NCBI GenBank assembly: GCA_964422465.1
Contig: CAYRBD010000001.1
Coordinates: 1-64,000 of the forward strand
Length of the DNA: 64,000 nt
Direction of reading: 5' to 3'
Source of the DNA: FW021-bin31 sp964422465
Lineage (GTDB): Bacteria; Bacteroidota; Bacteroidia; Chitinophagales; Chitinophagaceae
Under the pieces are notes generated by a model, which was given only the letters and a program-made list of their open reading frames with translations, did not search any database and had not been told where the DNA came from. Below are positions 1 through 7,898 of the stretch, piece after piece. Within the stretch, counting starts at the first letter, position 1, and each line of letters begins with the position of its first letter. A program made the translations under genes and the position numbers.

Positions 1-26
1 AACTGCAAACTGAGAACTGCAAACTG
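1..26. repeat. Short direct repeat ahead of rpmD
   Basis: Two identical 12-mers (AACTGCAAACTG at 1-12 and 15-26) are separated by AG and sit just upstream of rpmD. The reverse complement of the same word recurs in altered form near 48479, so it looks like one copy of a dispersed intergenic low-complexity family. No function is evident. Confidence 0.6.
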
Positions 27-34
27 ACAAAAAG

Positions 35-217
35 ATGGGAAAAGTTAAAGTAAAACTGGTAAAAAGCCCTATTGACCATACGGAACGGCAAAAACGAACC
101 TTGAGGGCATTGGGCCTCGGCAAAATGAATTCGACAAGGGAACTGGAATTGACGCCACAGGTAGAAGGAATGATCCGTAAGGTCAGCCACTTGGTGACAG
201 TTGAAAAAGAAGCCTAA
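35..217 (+). CDS. rpmD: 50S ribosomal protein L30
   Basis: Small 60-residue protein of the large ribosomal subunit. It opens with KVKVKLVKSPI and contains the L30 core TLRALGLGKMNST, which fits the usual 58-60 residue bacterial length. It is the first complete gene of the window and is followed after 20 bases by rplO, the normal order in the spc operon, so it is probably co-transcribed with upstream genes that lie outside the window. The ATG at 35 gives the full family length. Confidence 0.96.
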   Translation: MGKVKVKLVKSPIDHTERQKRTLRALGLGKMNSTRELELTPQVEGMIRKVSHLVTVEKEA

Positions 218-237
218 AAGAATTAATGAATTAAACC

Positions 238-684
238 ATGGAATTACATACATTAAAGCCTGCAGAAGGCGCAATAAAGAAGCGGAAACGCCTTGGGCGT
301 GGGGAAGCTTCCGGCAAGGGCGGAACCTCCACCAAAGGGAATAAAGGACAGCAATCCCGCAGTGGCTATAAGACTAAGATTGGCCATGAAGGCGGCCAGA
401 TGCCCATTCAGCGGCGGACCCCCAAGCGGGGCTTTAAAAGCCGCAACAGGATTGCTTACAGGGTTTTTAACCTGAAAATGGTTTCTGATTTGACAGAAAA
501 ATACGAACTTGCCGAGTTTAGCGTTGATTCATTGTATGAAAATGGGATTATAGGCCGTAACGAACGGGTGAAAATCTTGTCAGATGGTGATTTAACGGTT
601 AACGTTGCCTTTAAAGTAAATGCGGTAAGCGCCAAAGCTAAGGAAGCAATTGAAAAAGCCGGTTCTAAACTGGAATTACTTTAA
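238..684 (+). CDS. rplO: 50S ribosomal protein L15
   Basis: Large-subunit protein of 148 residues. The N-terminus (MELHTLKPAEGA, then KRLGRGEASGKGGTSTKG) is the glycine- and lysine-rich rRNA-binding extension typical of L15. It is followed by GGQMPIQRRTPKRGF and a globular C-terminal part. It lies between rpmD and secY, the conserved spc-operon order. Length is normal for the family. Confidence 0.97.
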   Translation: MELHTLKPAEGAIKKRKRLGRGEASGKGGTSTKGNKGQQSRSGYKTKIGHEGGQMPIQRRTPKRGFKSRNRIAYRVFNLKMVSDLTEKYELAEFSVDSLYENGIIGRNERVKILSDGDLTVNVAFKVNAVSAKAKEAIEKAGSKLELL

Positions 685-728
685 GAGCGATGCTTATTTT
701 TTTAACCTGGTAAAATGAACGCTTTCCG

Positions 729-2072
729 GTGAAGAAGATTATAACCACAATCCGAAATATATGGAGTATTGAAGACCTGCGTAAAAGGATACTTTACACG
801 TTGGGTCTTATTTTCGTTTATCGCATAGGCTCTTTTATTACCCTGCCGGGACTTGATCCGGTGGAGCTATCCATGCAGGCTTCTTCGCAGGGGTTATTGG
901 GGTTGTTAAACATGTTTGCCGGCGGTTCTTTTTCCCGGGCATCTATTTTTGCTTTGGGAATTATGCCTTACATCTCTGCATCTATTGCCATGCAGCTTTT
1001 GACCATCGCAGTTCCCACCTTTGCCAAATTACAGAAGGAGGGAGAAAGTGGACAAAGAAAGATTAATCAATATACCCGTTACCTCACCGTGGTTGTAACT
1101 GCTGCCCAGGCTGGCGCTTATGTTGCTTACCTGCGTAGCCAGTCGGGACAGGCTATTTTACCTCAGTTTCAGGGATGGATTTTTTGGATATCCACCGTTA
1201 TCGTATTAACTTCCGGTAGTTTGTTTGTTATGTGGATGGGGGAAAAGATAACCGATAAAGGTATTGGAAACGGTACTTCTTTACTTATTGAGATTGGGAT
1301 TATAGCGAGCCTCCCCAATGCGCTGGTCTTTGAGTGGCAATCCAAAGCCAATATGGGCGGAGGCGGATTATTGATTTTCCTGTTGGAAATTGTATTCTTG
1401 GTGGCCGTTATTGCCGGTTTGGTTGCACTCGTTCAGGGTACCCGTAAGGTTCCGGTGAATTATGCAAAACGAATTGTCGGCAACAGGCAGCTGGGGGGCG
1501 TACGCCAGTTTTTACCGCTAAAGGTGAATGCAGCAGGTGTAATGCCCATCATTTTTGCCCAGTCCATCATGTTTATTCCAATGGCTTTTTCCAGTATGGC
1601 AACGCCCGGTGGCACGGTAGCCAAGATCATTCAGATCATGTCTGATTTTACTACAGTTCCATACAATGTGGTTTATGGTATTATGGTAATTCTGTTTACT
1701 TATTTTTATACCGCATTGATCTTTAACCCTACCCAGATGGCGGATGAGATGAAGCGGAATAACGGATTTATTCCGGGCATAAAACCGGGTAAAGCCACAG
1801 CAAATTATATAGGTACCATAATGGACCGGATTATGTTGCCGGGAGCTTTCTTTTTGGCAATCGTGGGTATTTTGCCTGGCTTTGCGAATGCTCTGAACAT
1901 CAACCAGCAATTTGCGATATTCTTTGGCGGAACCTCCATGCTAATTATTGTAGCAGTAATCTTAGATACCCTGCAACAAATCGAAGGACACCTTTTGATG
2001 CGCCATTACGATGGGTTGATGAGCAAAGGGCGTATAGCCGGGAGAACTGCGGGTGCAGGTGTTTCTATGTGA
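729..2072 (+). CDS. secY: Protein translocase subunit SecY
   Basis: Central pore subunit of the Sec translocon in the inner membrane, 447 residues with about ten hydrophobic segments. The protein begins KKIITTIRNIWSIEDLRKRI, a form typical of Bacteroidota SecY. The start is GTG at 729; the only nearby ATG (715) runs into a stop within six codons. Conserved landmarks include the plug region near GLDPVELSM and a cytosolic loop with RKVPVNYAKR. It sits between rplO and map with no adk gene between them. Expression is presumably part of the ribosomal protein operon. Confidence 0.97.
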   Translation: MKKIITTIRNIWSIEDLRKRILYTLGLIFVYRIGSFITLPGLDPVELSMQASSQGLLGLLNMFAGGSFSRASIFALGIMPYISASIAMQLLTIAVPTFAKLQKEGESGQRKINQYTRYLTVVVTAAQAGAYVAYLRSQSGQAILPQFQGWIFWISTVIVLTSGSLFVMWMGEKITDKGIGNGTSLLIEIGIIASLPNALVFEWQSKANMGGGGLLIFLLEIVFLVAVIAGLVALVQGTRKVPVNYAKRIVGNRQLGGVRQFLPLKVNAAGVMPIIFAQSIMFIPMAFSSMATPGGTVAKIIQIMSDFTTVPYNVVYGIMVILFTYFYTALIFNPTQMADEMKRNNGFIPGIKPGKATANYIGTIMDRIMLPGAFFLAIVGILPGFANALNINQQFAIFFGGTSMLIIVAVILDTLQQIEGHLLMRHYDGLMSKGRIAGRTAGAGVSM

Positions 2073-2081
2073 TTTTTTATC

Positions 2082-2891
2082 ATGCATATTCTTTATAAAT
2101 CTGAGAGTGAAATTGAGTTGATGCGGAAGAGCGCTCTTTTAGTTTCCGCTACGCTGGCAGAAGTGGCGCTGGAGCTAAAACCGGGAATGAGCCTGCTGGA
2201 GATAGACCGGTTAGCTGAAGAATATATTATAAGTCACAATGCGATTCCTTCTTTTAAGGATTATCAGGGTTTTCCAAATGCAGCCTGTATTTCAGTAAAT
2301 GAGGCCGTAGTCCATGGTATCCCTAATGATTATAAGTTGAAGGACGGGGATATTGTTTCAGTGGACCTCGGTGTGATATTAAATGGGTTTCATGGAGATA
2401 GCGCTTACACTTTTGCAATAGGCAATGTAGATGCAGACACGCTGGAACTGATGAAAGACACAAAGGCATCTCTCTATAAAGGAATTGAATGTGCAGTGGC
2501 AGGAAGGCGTATTGGGGATATCTCTTTTGCCATCCAGCAATATACGGAAAGGGAAAGAGGATATGGCGTGGTAAGGGAATTAGTCGGCCACGGGCTGGGG
2601 CGCGATTTACATGAAGATCCTCAGATTCCCAATTACGGGCGCCGGGGAAAAGGCCGGAAGTTGAAAGAAGGTTTGGTCATTTGCATTGAACCTATGATTA
2701 ACCTGGGAGGTAGAGAAATTTCTTACCTGGAAGATGGCTGGACTGTAGTTACCCGCGATGGCTCGAATTCTGCACATTATGAGCATGTAGTATATGTAAA
2801 AAAGGGAGCATCGGAAGTCTTGTCTGATTTTGCGCCCATAGAAGGGGCAGAAAAGGCTAATCCGGAGTTGAATGACGGCTATTTAGATTGA
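2082..2891 (+). CDS. map: Type I methionine aminopeptidase
   Basis: Removes the initiator methionine from nascent proteins. The 269-residue sequence shows the five-ligand dinuclear metal site of the pita-bread fold: Asp residues in VDLGVILNGFHGDSAY, His in VGHGLGRDLHEDP, and Glu in CIEPMINLG and YEHVVYV. It starts 9 bases after the secY stop and precedes infA, the usual position in this operon. The last 20 or so residues are an acidic tail beyond the catalytic domain. Confidence 0.96.
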   Translation: MHILYKSESEIELMRKSALLVSATLAEVALELKPGMSLLEIDRLAEEYIISHNAIPSFKDYQGFPNAACISVNEAVVHGIPNDYKLKDGDIVSVDLGVILNGFHGDSAYTFAIGNVDADTLELMKDTKASLYKGIECAVAGRRIGDISFAIQQYTERERGYGVVRELVGHGLGRDLHEDPQIPNYGRRGKGRKLKEGLVICIEPMINLGGREISYLEDGWTVVTRDGSNSAHYEHVVYVKKGASEVLSDFAPIEGAEKANPELNDGYLD

Positions 2892-2905
2892 GAGACAAGA
2901 GATTA

Positions 2906-2935
2906 TTGTATTTCGGAATAATATTTGTATCTTTG
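2906..2935 (+). promoter_or_regulatory. Internal promoter ahead of infA
   Basis: TTG at 2906-2908, a 19-base spacer and TATCTTTG at 2928-2935 match the Bacteroidota sigma-70 consensus (TTTG-N17-21-TAnnTTTG). It lies between map and infA, so infA-rpmJ-rpsM and downstream genes could be transcribed independently of the spc operon. It also argues against the longer in-frame infA start at 2925, which lies within the element. Confidence 0.75.
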
Positions 2936-2954
2936 CAGCCTTTTAGAAAGGATT

Positions 2955-3173
2955 ATGGCAAAACAGGCATTAATAAAGCAGGACGGAACGATTGTAGAAT
3001 CACTGTCTAACGCGATGTTTCGGGTTAGATTGGAAAATGAACATGAAATTATTGCTACTATTTCCGGCAAGATGCGGATGCACTATATCCGGATATTGCC
3101 AGGCGATAAAGTGAGTGTGGAAATGAGTCCTTATGACTTAACAAGAGGACGTATTATATATAGGTATAAATAA
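2955..3173 (+). CDS. infA: Translation initiation factor IF-1
   Basis: OB-fold factor that binds the A site of the 30S subunit during initiation. From the ATG at 2955 it is exactly 72 residues (MAKQALIKQDGTIVESL...), the standard IF-1 length, with the RNA-binding segment SGKMRMHYIRILPGDKV. An in-frame ATG at 2925 would add ten atypical residues and overlap the promoter, so it is rejected. Followed by rpmJ. Confidence 0.96.
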   Translation: MAKQALIKQDGTIVESLSNAMFRVRLENEHEIIATISGKMRMHYIRILPGDKVSVEMSPYDLTRGRIIYRYK

Positions 3174-3197
3174 GGAATCCATTAAGAATTAAGAAAA

Positions 3198-3314
3198 ATG
3201 AAGGTAAGAGCATCCATCAAGAAGAGAAGTGTCGATTGTAAGATTGTTCGTCGCAAGGGGAAATTGTATGTGATTAACAAGAAAAATCCGCGTTTTAAAC
3301 AACGTCAGGGATAG
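3198..3314 (+). CDS. rpmJ: 50S ribosomal protein L36, zinc-free form
   Basis: 38-residue protein beginning MKVRASIKKRSVDCKIV and ending NPRFKQRQG, the L36 signature. In the zinc-binding form four ligands (C11, C14, C27, H33) hold a zinc ion. Here only C14 remains and the others are Ser, Asn and Phe, so this is a C-minus (zinc-independent) L36. It lies between infA and rpsM, the standard position. Length matches the family exactly. Confidence 0.95.
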   Translation: MKVRASIKKRSVDCKIVRRKGKLYVINKKNPRFKQRQG

Positions 3315-3329
3315 GCAGTTGACAGCGTT

Positions 3330-3348
3330 GTCCTGAGCGAAGTCGAAG
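3330..3348. repeat. Dispersed repeat word with hairpin potential
   Basis: GTCCTGAGCGAAGTCGAAG matches from memory a short repeat that occurs in intergenic spaces of many Bacteroidota and some other bacterial genomes, usually continuing to GGAC so that its ends pair. Only one copy was noticed here, so the assignment rests on recall rather than on repetition inside the window. Confidence 0.4.
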
Positions 3349-3371
3349 AGTTGACCATTTGCAGTGTGCAG

Positions 3372-3417
3372 CAATATAACCATTTAACAATATAACCATT
3401 TAACAATATAACCATTT
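3372..3417. repeat. Tandem 16-bp repeat abutting rpsM
   Basis: Three copies of CAATATAACCATTTAA (3372-3387, 3388-3403 and a 14-base copy 3404-3417) run straight into the rpsM start codon. They replace any Shine-Dalgarno sequence and make an A/T-rich unstructured leader. A similar word precedes ftsL (43183-43207). Confidence 0.85.
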
Positions 3418-3798
3418 ATGGCACGTATAGCCGGGGTAGATCTTCCGAAAAATAAAAGAGGCGAAATAGGGCTTACCTATATTTTTGGTATTGGCCGCTC
3501 TACCGCACAATACATCCTTGATAAAGCTAATATTGACTACGATAAGAAGGTAAGCGATTGGAATGATGAGGAGCTTACTTCTATCCGTACCATCATAAAC
3601 AATGAGATTAAGGTAGAAGGGGCGCTACGTTCTGAAGTTCAGACTAATATCAAACGTCTTTTGGATATTGCCTGTTACAGAGGAGTGCGCCATCGTAAGG
3701 GGCTTCCCCTTCGTGGTCAGCGGACACAAACCAATTCCAGAACTCGTAAAGGCCGGCGTAAAACGGTTGCCGGTAAGAAAAAGGCGCCGCGTAAATAG
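3418..3798 (+). CDS. rpsM: 30S ribosomal protein S13
   Basis: 126-residue small-subunit head protein that contacts tRNA and the 50S subunit. It opens MARIAGVDLPKNKRGEIGL and has the conserved RGVRHRKGLPLRGQRT segment and a basic C-terminal tail (RKTVAGKKKAPRK). It is the first gene of the alpha-operon order rpsM-rpsK-rpsD-rpoA-rplQ. The start codon directly follows the tandem 16-bp repeat. Confidence 0.97.
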   Translation: MARIAGVDLPKNKRGEIGLTYIFGIGRSTAQYILDKANIDYDKKVSDWNDEELTSIRTIINNEIKVEGALRSEVQTNIKRLLDIACYRGVRHRKGLPLRGQRTQTNSRTRKGRRKTVAGKKKAPRK

Positions 3799-3832
3799 GA
3801 TTGAATTAATTAACTGTATATAGAATTAACCA

Positions 3833-4234
3833 ATGGCTAAAAAACCAACAAGTAGTAAAGCTACAGCCAGAAAAAGACTGGTGAAGGTTGAAGCGGTAGG
3901 AGATGTGCATATTACTGCCAGTTTCAACAATATCATTATTAGCATTACCAACAAACAGGGACAAATAATTTCCTGGTCAACCGCAGGTAAGATGGGCTTT
4001 AGGGGGTCAAAGAAAAATACCCCTTATGCTGCTCAAACTGCTGCCCAGGATGCAGCCAGAGTGGCGATAGATGCCGGAATGAAACGGGCTGATGTATATG
4101 TAAAAGGCCCCGGTTCGGGAAGAGAAAGTGCGATTCGTGCAATCTCCAATTCCGGTATTGAGGTGAACATGATAAAAGATGTTACCCCCCTGCCTCATAA
4201 TGGCTGCCGCCCACCCAAGAGAAGAAGAGTTTAA
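3833..4234 (+). CDS. rpsK: 30S ribosomal protein S11
   Basis: 133-residue platform protein of the small subunit. Conserved blocks are ITASFNNIIISITNKQG, GSKKNTPYAAQTAAQDAA, VKGPGSGRESAIRAI and the C-terminal PHNGCRPPKRRRV. It lies 34 bases downstream of rpsM in the alpha operon. The C-terminus is the standard S11 ending. Confidence 0.97.
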   Translation: MAKKPTSSKATARKRLVKVEAVGDVHITASFNNIIISITNKQGQIISWSTAGKMGFRGSKKNTPYAAQTAAQDAARVAIDAGMKRADVYVKGPGSGRESAIRAISNSGIEVNMIKDVTPLPHNGCRPPKRRRV

Positions 4235-4261
4235 TCATTATTGTATCGTTTAATTTGTGGG

Positions 4262-4299
4262 TGCATGATTCGGTTTTAAGATTTTTTAATAATCATGCA
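4262..4299 (+). promoter_or_regulatory. Hairpin in the rpsK-rpsD leader
   Basis: TGCATGATT (4262-4270) pairs perfectly with AATCATGCA (4291-4299) across a 20-base A/T-rich loop, inside the 93-base spacer before rpsD. S4 is the autoregulator of this operon in E. coli, so a leader structure here is a candidate S4 control site. The sequence shows only the 9-bp stem; the function is inferred. Confidence 0.35.
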
Positions 4300-4327
4300 T
4301 CGCAACTAAAAAATCTATAAAAGAACT

Positions 4328-4933
4328 ATGGCAAGGTACACAGGTCCCAAAACCCGCATTTCTCGCAGATTTGGAGAGCCCATTCTGGGGAATGGAAAAT
4401 ACCTCAGTAAAAACAGCAATCCGCCCGGGCAGCATGGCGGAAACCGCCGGCGCAGACAGCCCAGTGAATATGCGCTTCAGTTATTAGAGAAGCAAAAAGC
4501 CAAATATACTTATGGCCTTTTAGAACGTCAATTCAGAAAAACATTTGAAGAAGCCTCCCGTCTTAAAGGTGCTCCGGGTGAAAACCTTATTAAACTGTTG
4601 GAAGCCCGTCTGGATAATGTTCTGTATCGTATGGGAGCAGCTCCTTCACGACCAGCTGCAAGGCAGTTGGTTTCTCATAAGCACATTACTGTTAACGGGC
4701 AGATCGTAAATATCCCGTCTTACAGGTTAAAAGCCGGTGATCTGGTGGGTTTTAAAGGAAAAACGACTCAGAATACCACTTTAATTGAGCGCGTAAGAGG
4801 AAAGAACCCTAAGTTTAACTGGTTAGACTGGAATGAGAAAGAATTAAAAGGTACTTTCCTGGCTTATCCCGAACGGGAAAGTGTTCCTGAAAACATTAAG
4901 GAACAACTGATTGTGGAGTTGTATTCTAAATAA
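4328..4933 (+). CDS. rpsD: 30S ribosomal protein S4
   Basis: 201-residue primary 16S rRNA-binding protein that nucleates assembly of the 30S body. The N-terminus MARYTGPKTRISRRFGEPI is the variant without the zinc cysteines. The S4 RNA-binding domain follows at about residues 94-155 (RLDNVLYRMGAAPSRPAARQ, then HKHITVNGQIVNIPSYRLK). It is preceded by a leader hairpin and followed by rpoA after 23 bases. Confidence 0.97.
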   Translation: MARYTGPKTRISRRFGEPILGNGKYLSKNSNPPGQHGGNRRRRQPSEYALQLLEKQKAKYTYGLLERQFRKTFEEASRLKGAPGENLIKLLEARLDNVLYRMGAAPSRPAARQLVSHKHITVNGQIVNIPSYRLKAGDLVGFKGKTTQNTTLIERVRGKNPKFNWLDWNEKELKGTFLAYPERESVPENIKEQLIVELYSK

Positions 4934-4956
4934 CTTTTTAAAAATTACATTGTTAA

Positions 4957-5952
4957 ATGGCCATTTTAAATTTTCAAAAACCTGACAAAATTGCCCTTCA
5001 AAAGGCGAATGATTTTGAAGCACAGTTTGAATTTCGTCCCCTGGAGCCGGGTTATGGTGTGACCATTGGAAATGCATTGCGTCGTGTATTGCTTTCCTCC
5101 CTGGAAGGCTATGCTATAAACAGCATTAAAATTGGTGGCGCTGATCATGAATTTTCAACTATAAAAGGGATTTCGGAAGATGTTACCGAAATTATTCTCA
5201 ATCTTAAACAAGTTCGGTTTAAAAAGATAGTTGATAGTGATGTTGCCAATGAAAAGATTCATCTGACCATAAAAAACAAAACTGAATTTACTGCCGGCAT
5301 GATTGAAGAGGGAACTTCCTCTTTTCAGATCATGAATCCGGATTTGTTTATTTGTACGTTGGATACCTCCGCCACTCTGGATATTGAAATGAATATCTCC
5401 AAGGGCCGTGGATATGTGCCTGCTGATGAACAGGAGATAAAGGATGAAACGGTTGGTCTTATTGCGATAGATTCTATTTACACCCCTATTAAGAAGGTAC
5501 AGTATAGCATTGACAATACGCGTGTAGAACAAAAAACCGACTACGAACGGCTGGTAATGGAAGTGAGCACCGATGGCACCATTCATCCTGAAGAAGCAGT
5601 AAAAGAAGCGGCTCGTATCCTTATTCAGCACCTGATGATCATTACAGACGAGAACATTAATCTGGACATGGGCAGGGAGGAAAAGGAAGATGTTGTGGAC
5701 GAGAAAACGTTGCAGTTGCGTAAAGTCCTTAAAACTCCGTTAGAAGATTTAGATTTAAGCGTTCGTGCATTTAATTGCCTGAAAGCAGCTAAGATTAATT
5801 CGCTGAGTGAACTGGTTCAGTATAGTCAGGATGAGTTGATGAAATTCCGTAATTTCGGACAGAAATCACTGGCAGAAATTGAACAGGTGATTACTGATCG
5901 CGGTTTGCGTTTTGGTATGGACCTGACCAAAATTAATTTGGAAGAAGATTGA
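4957..5952 (+). CDS. rpoA: RNA polymerase subunit alpha
   Basis: 331-residue alpha subunit. The N-terminal dimerisation domain contains FEFRPLEPGYGVTIGNALRR, the signature for assembly with beta and beta'. The C-terminal domain from about residue 255 has LEDLDLSVRAFNCLKAA and FRNFGQKSLAEIEQVI, the helix-hairpin-helix that binds UP elements and activators. Located between rpsD and rplQ as in most bacteria. Length is typical. Confidence 0.98.
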   Translation: MAILNFQKPDKIALQKANDFEAQFEFRPLEPGYGVTIGNALRRVLLSSLEGYAINSIKIGGADHEFSTIKGISEDVTEIILNLKQVRFKKIVDSDVANEKIHLTIKNKTEFTAGMIEEGTSSFQIMNPDLFICTLDTSATLDIEMNISKGRGYVPADEQEIKDETVGLIAIDSIYTPIKKVQYSIDNTRVEQKTDYERLVMEVSTDGTIHPEEAVKEAARILIQHLMIITDENINLDMGREEKEDVVDEKTLQLRKVLKTPLEDLDLSVRAFNCLKAAKINSLSELVQYSQDELMKFRNFGQKSLAEIEQVITDRGLRFGMDLTKINLEED

Positions 5953-5974
5953 TAAGATAATAAATTATTAAATT

Positions 5975-6652
5975 ATGCGTCATAGAGTAAAACTCAATCA
6001 TTTAGGGAGAAAGTCAGCACATCGCAAGGCGTTGCTTTCTCACCTGGCCTGCGACCTTATCCAGCATAAGCGGATCATTACTACTTTAGCGAAGGCCAAG
6101 GCATTACGCGTGTATGTGGAGCCACTGATAACCAAATCAAAAACCAATACTACTCATCAGCGCAGGGTTGTCTTTAGTTATCTTCAAGATAAAGAAATTG
6201 TTTCCGAATTATTTGGTGATGTAAGTGCTAAAATAGGAACCCGGCCGGGGGGATATACCCGGATCATTAAGTTGGGAGCCCGCTATGGTGATGCCGCAGA
6301 GATGGCGCTTATTGAGCTGGTTGATTACAATGAACTTTATTCCAATGCACCGGCGAAAGAAGTAAAACGGAAGCGGACGCGTCGAAGTGGCCGTTCTCAT
6401 GCAAAGAGCACTTCTTCCGGTACAGAAGAAAAACAGGATACTAAGGTTGCAGAGCCCGAATCTAAAGAGGAACCGGCTAAAGCAGAGGAGCCCGCAAAAG
6501 AAGAAGTAAAAGAACCAAAAGCGGAGACTGCTGTACAGGAGCCTGAAAAGCCAGCCTCGGAAGAAGAAGCGCCTCAGAAAGCGGAAAAAGATACCGGGGA
6601 GGAGCCAAAGGCTTCGGATAAGGGTGATAACAAAGAACCTGAGGAAAAATGA
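5975..6652 (+). CDS. rplQ: 50S ribosomal protein L17 with long charged tail
   Basis: Residues 1 to about 122 are the L17 fold (MRHRVKLNHLGRKSAHRKAL..., GTRPGGYTRIIKLGARYGDA). About 100 more residues follow, made almost only of Glu, Lys, Ala, Pro and Asp, giving 225 residues against about 127 in E. coli. Extended L17 tails of this composition are common in Bacteroidota. The tail is probably disordered and solvent-exposed; its role is unknown. It is the last gene of the alpha operon, with a strong terminator 18 bases downstream. Confidence 0.96.
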   Translation: MRHRVKLNHLGRKSAHRKALLSHLACDLIQHKRIITTLAKAKALRVYVEPLITKSKTNTTHQRRVVFSYLQDKEIVSELFGDVSAKIGTRPGGYTRIIKLGARYGDAAEMALIELVDYNELYSNAPAKEVKRKRTRRSGRSHAKSTSSGTEEKQDTKVAEPESKEEPAKAEEPAKEEVKEPKAETAVQEPEKPASEEEAPQKAEKDTGEEPKASDKGDNKEPEEK

Positions 6653-6670
6653 TTTTAATAAATCCTTCAT

Positions 6671-6703
6671 AAAAAAGACAAAGTTTATTGCTTTGTCTTT
6701 TTT
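6671..6703 (+). terminator. Rho-independent terminator of the alpha operon
   Basis: AAAAAAGACAAAG (6671-6683) and CTTTGTCTTTTTT (6691-6703) form a perfect 13-bp stem with a 7-base loop and end in a T-run. It lies 18 bases after the rplQ stop codon. Confidence 0.92.
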
Positions 6704-6724
6704 TATGAATAAAAATTAACTTTG
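6691..6724 (+). promoter_or_regulatory. Putative carA promoter
   Basis: TAACTTTG at 6717-6724 fits the -7 consensus TAnnTTTG. CTTTG at 6691-6695, which overlaps the terminator stem, is a possible -33 element with a 21-base spacer. The predicted leader to the carA start is about 40 bases. Confidence 0.6.
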
Positions 6725-6771
6725 CACCAGTTTTTTTGAAAAATTATTTAGAACCAATAACAATACAATAA

Positions 6772-7890
6772 ATGTCTGAATCAGATCATACCCTTTCTGC
6801 CAGGCTGCTGCTTGACGATGGCACAGTGTACAAAGGGAAAGCCCTGGGGAAAATAGGGACCACTACAGGAGAAGTTTGCTTTAATACCGGGATGACCGGC
6901 TACCAGGAGGTATTCACCGATCCTTCTTATACCGGTCAGGTACTCATCATGAACAATTGTTATATCGGGAATTATGGAACCCGGGATGAAGATGTAGAAT
7001 CTGACAGTGTAAAAATAAGCGGGCTGGTTTGTAAAAATGTTTCCGACGAATTTTCAAGACAGGTGGCCAGGGCCTCTCTTGAAGATTATTTGAAGGAAAA
7101 CGGAATAGTTGGTATCTATGATCTGGACACCCGGGCCCTGGTAACCCATATCCGAAGCAAGGGCGCCATGAACTGCCTTATCACTTCCGAAGACTTATCA
7201 GATGAAGAATTGAATAAACGTCTGGCTGAAACGCCATCCATGGAGGGTCTTGAACTTTCATCAAAGGTTTCTGCCAAAGCGGTTTATCAAATGGGAGACC
7301 CCAATTCAGATGTAAGGATATCCGTTTTGGATCTGGGAACCAAGAAGAATATCTTGCGTTGTATGACGGAACGCGGGGCTTATCTACAGGTTTATCCCGC
7401 ACGTACTCCATTCTCGGAGCTGAAAAAATTTAACCCCGATGGTTATTTTGTTTCCAATGGTCCCGGTGATCCTGCGGCGATGGATTATGCCATTGAGACC
7501 GTGAAAGAAATTACTTCTTCCGGCAAACCCATGTTCGGAATATGTATGGGCCATCAGTTGTTAGCATTGGCGAATGGGGTAAAAACTTTTAAAATGCACC
7601 ATGGCCATCGCGGATTAAACCACCCCGTAATCAATAAACTGACTAATGTCAGTGAGATCACTACCCAGAATCACGGCTTTAATGTGGATGCAGAAGGCCT
7701 CAAAAATTGTAAGGATATGGAAGTAACTCATGTCAACCTGAATGATGGTTCCATAGAAGGTATCCGGATTAAATCCAAAAAGGCGTTTTCGGTTCAATAC
7801 CATCCGGAATCTACGCCGGGTTGTCATGATTCCCGCTACTTGTTTGACAATTTCATTCAGATGATAAGAGACGATAAGGCCGGGAAATAA
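6772..7890 (+). CDS. carA: Carbamoyl-phosphate synthase small subunit
   Basis: Glutaminase subunit that delivers ammonia to CarB for pyrimidine and arginine synthesis. Of 372 residues, the N-terminal half is the CPSase small-chain domain (FNTGMTGYQEVFTDPSYTGQ). The C-terminal half is a class I amidotransferase with the nucleophile Cys in FGICMGHQLLALA and His/Glu in SVQYHPESTPG. It is monocistronic here. The carB gene lies about 55 kb away on the other strand at the window end, so the two subunits are not co-transcribed. Confidence 0.97.
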   Translation: MSESDHTLSARLLLDDGTVYKGKALGKIGTTTGEVCFNTGMTGYQEVFTDPSYTGQVLIMNNCYIGNYGTRDEDVESDSVKISGLVCKNVSDEFSRQVARASLEDYLKENGIVGIYDLDTRALVTHIRSKGAMNCLITSEDLSDEELNKRLAETPSMEGLELSSKVSAKAVYQMGDPNSDVRISVLDLGTKKNILRCMTERGAYLQVYPARTPFSELKKFNPDGYFVSNGPGDPAAMDYAIETVKEITSSGKPMFGICMGHQLLALANGVKTFKMHHGHRGLNHPVINKLTNVSEITTQNHGFNVDAEGLKNCKDMEVTHVNLNDGSIEGIRIKSKKAFSVQYHPESTPGCHDSRYLFDNFIQMIRDDKAGK

Positions 7891-7898
7891 TTTGTTAA

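Noticed and set aside
2925..3173. Longer infA with ten extra N-terminal residues
   Set aside because: The extension overlaps a consensus promoter and is absent from the 72-residue IF-1 family.
5155..5631. Open frame of 158 codons antisense to rpoA
   Set aside because: Lies wholly inside the conserved rpoA gene and its translation has no recognisable feature.
6209..6670. Open frame antisense to rplQ rich in Phe and Arg
   Set aside because: Mirror image of the GAA/AAA-rich L17 tail; it also runs into the terminator stem.
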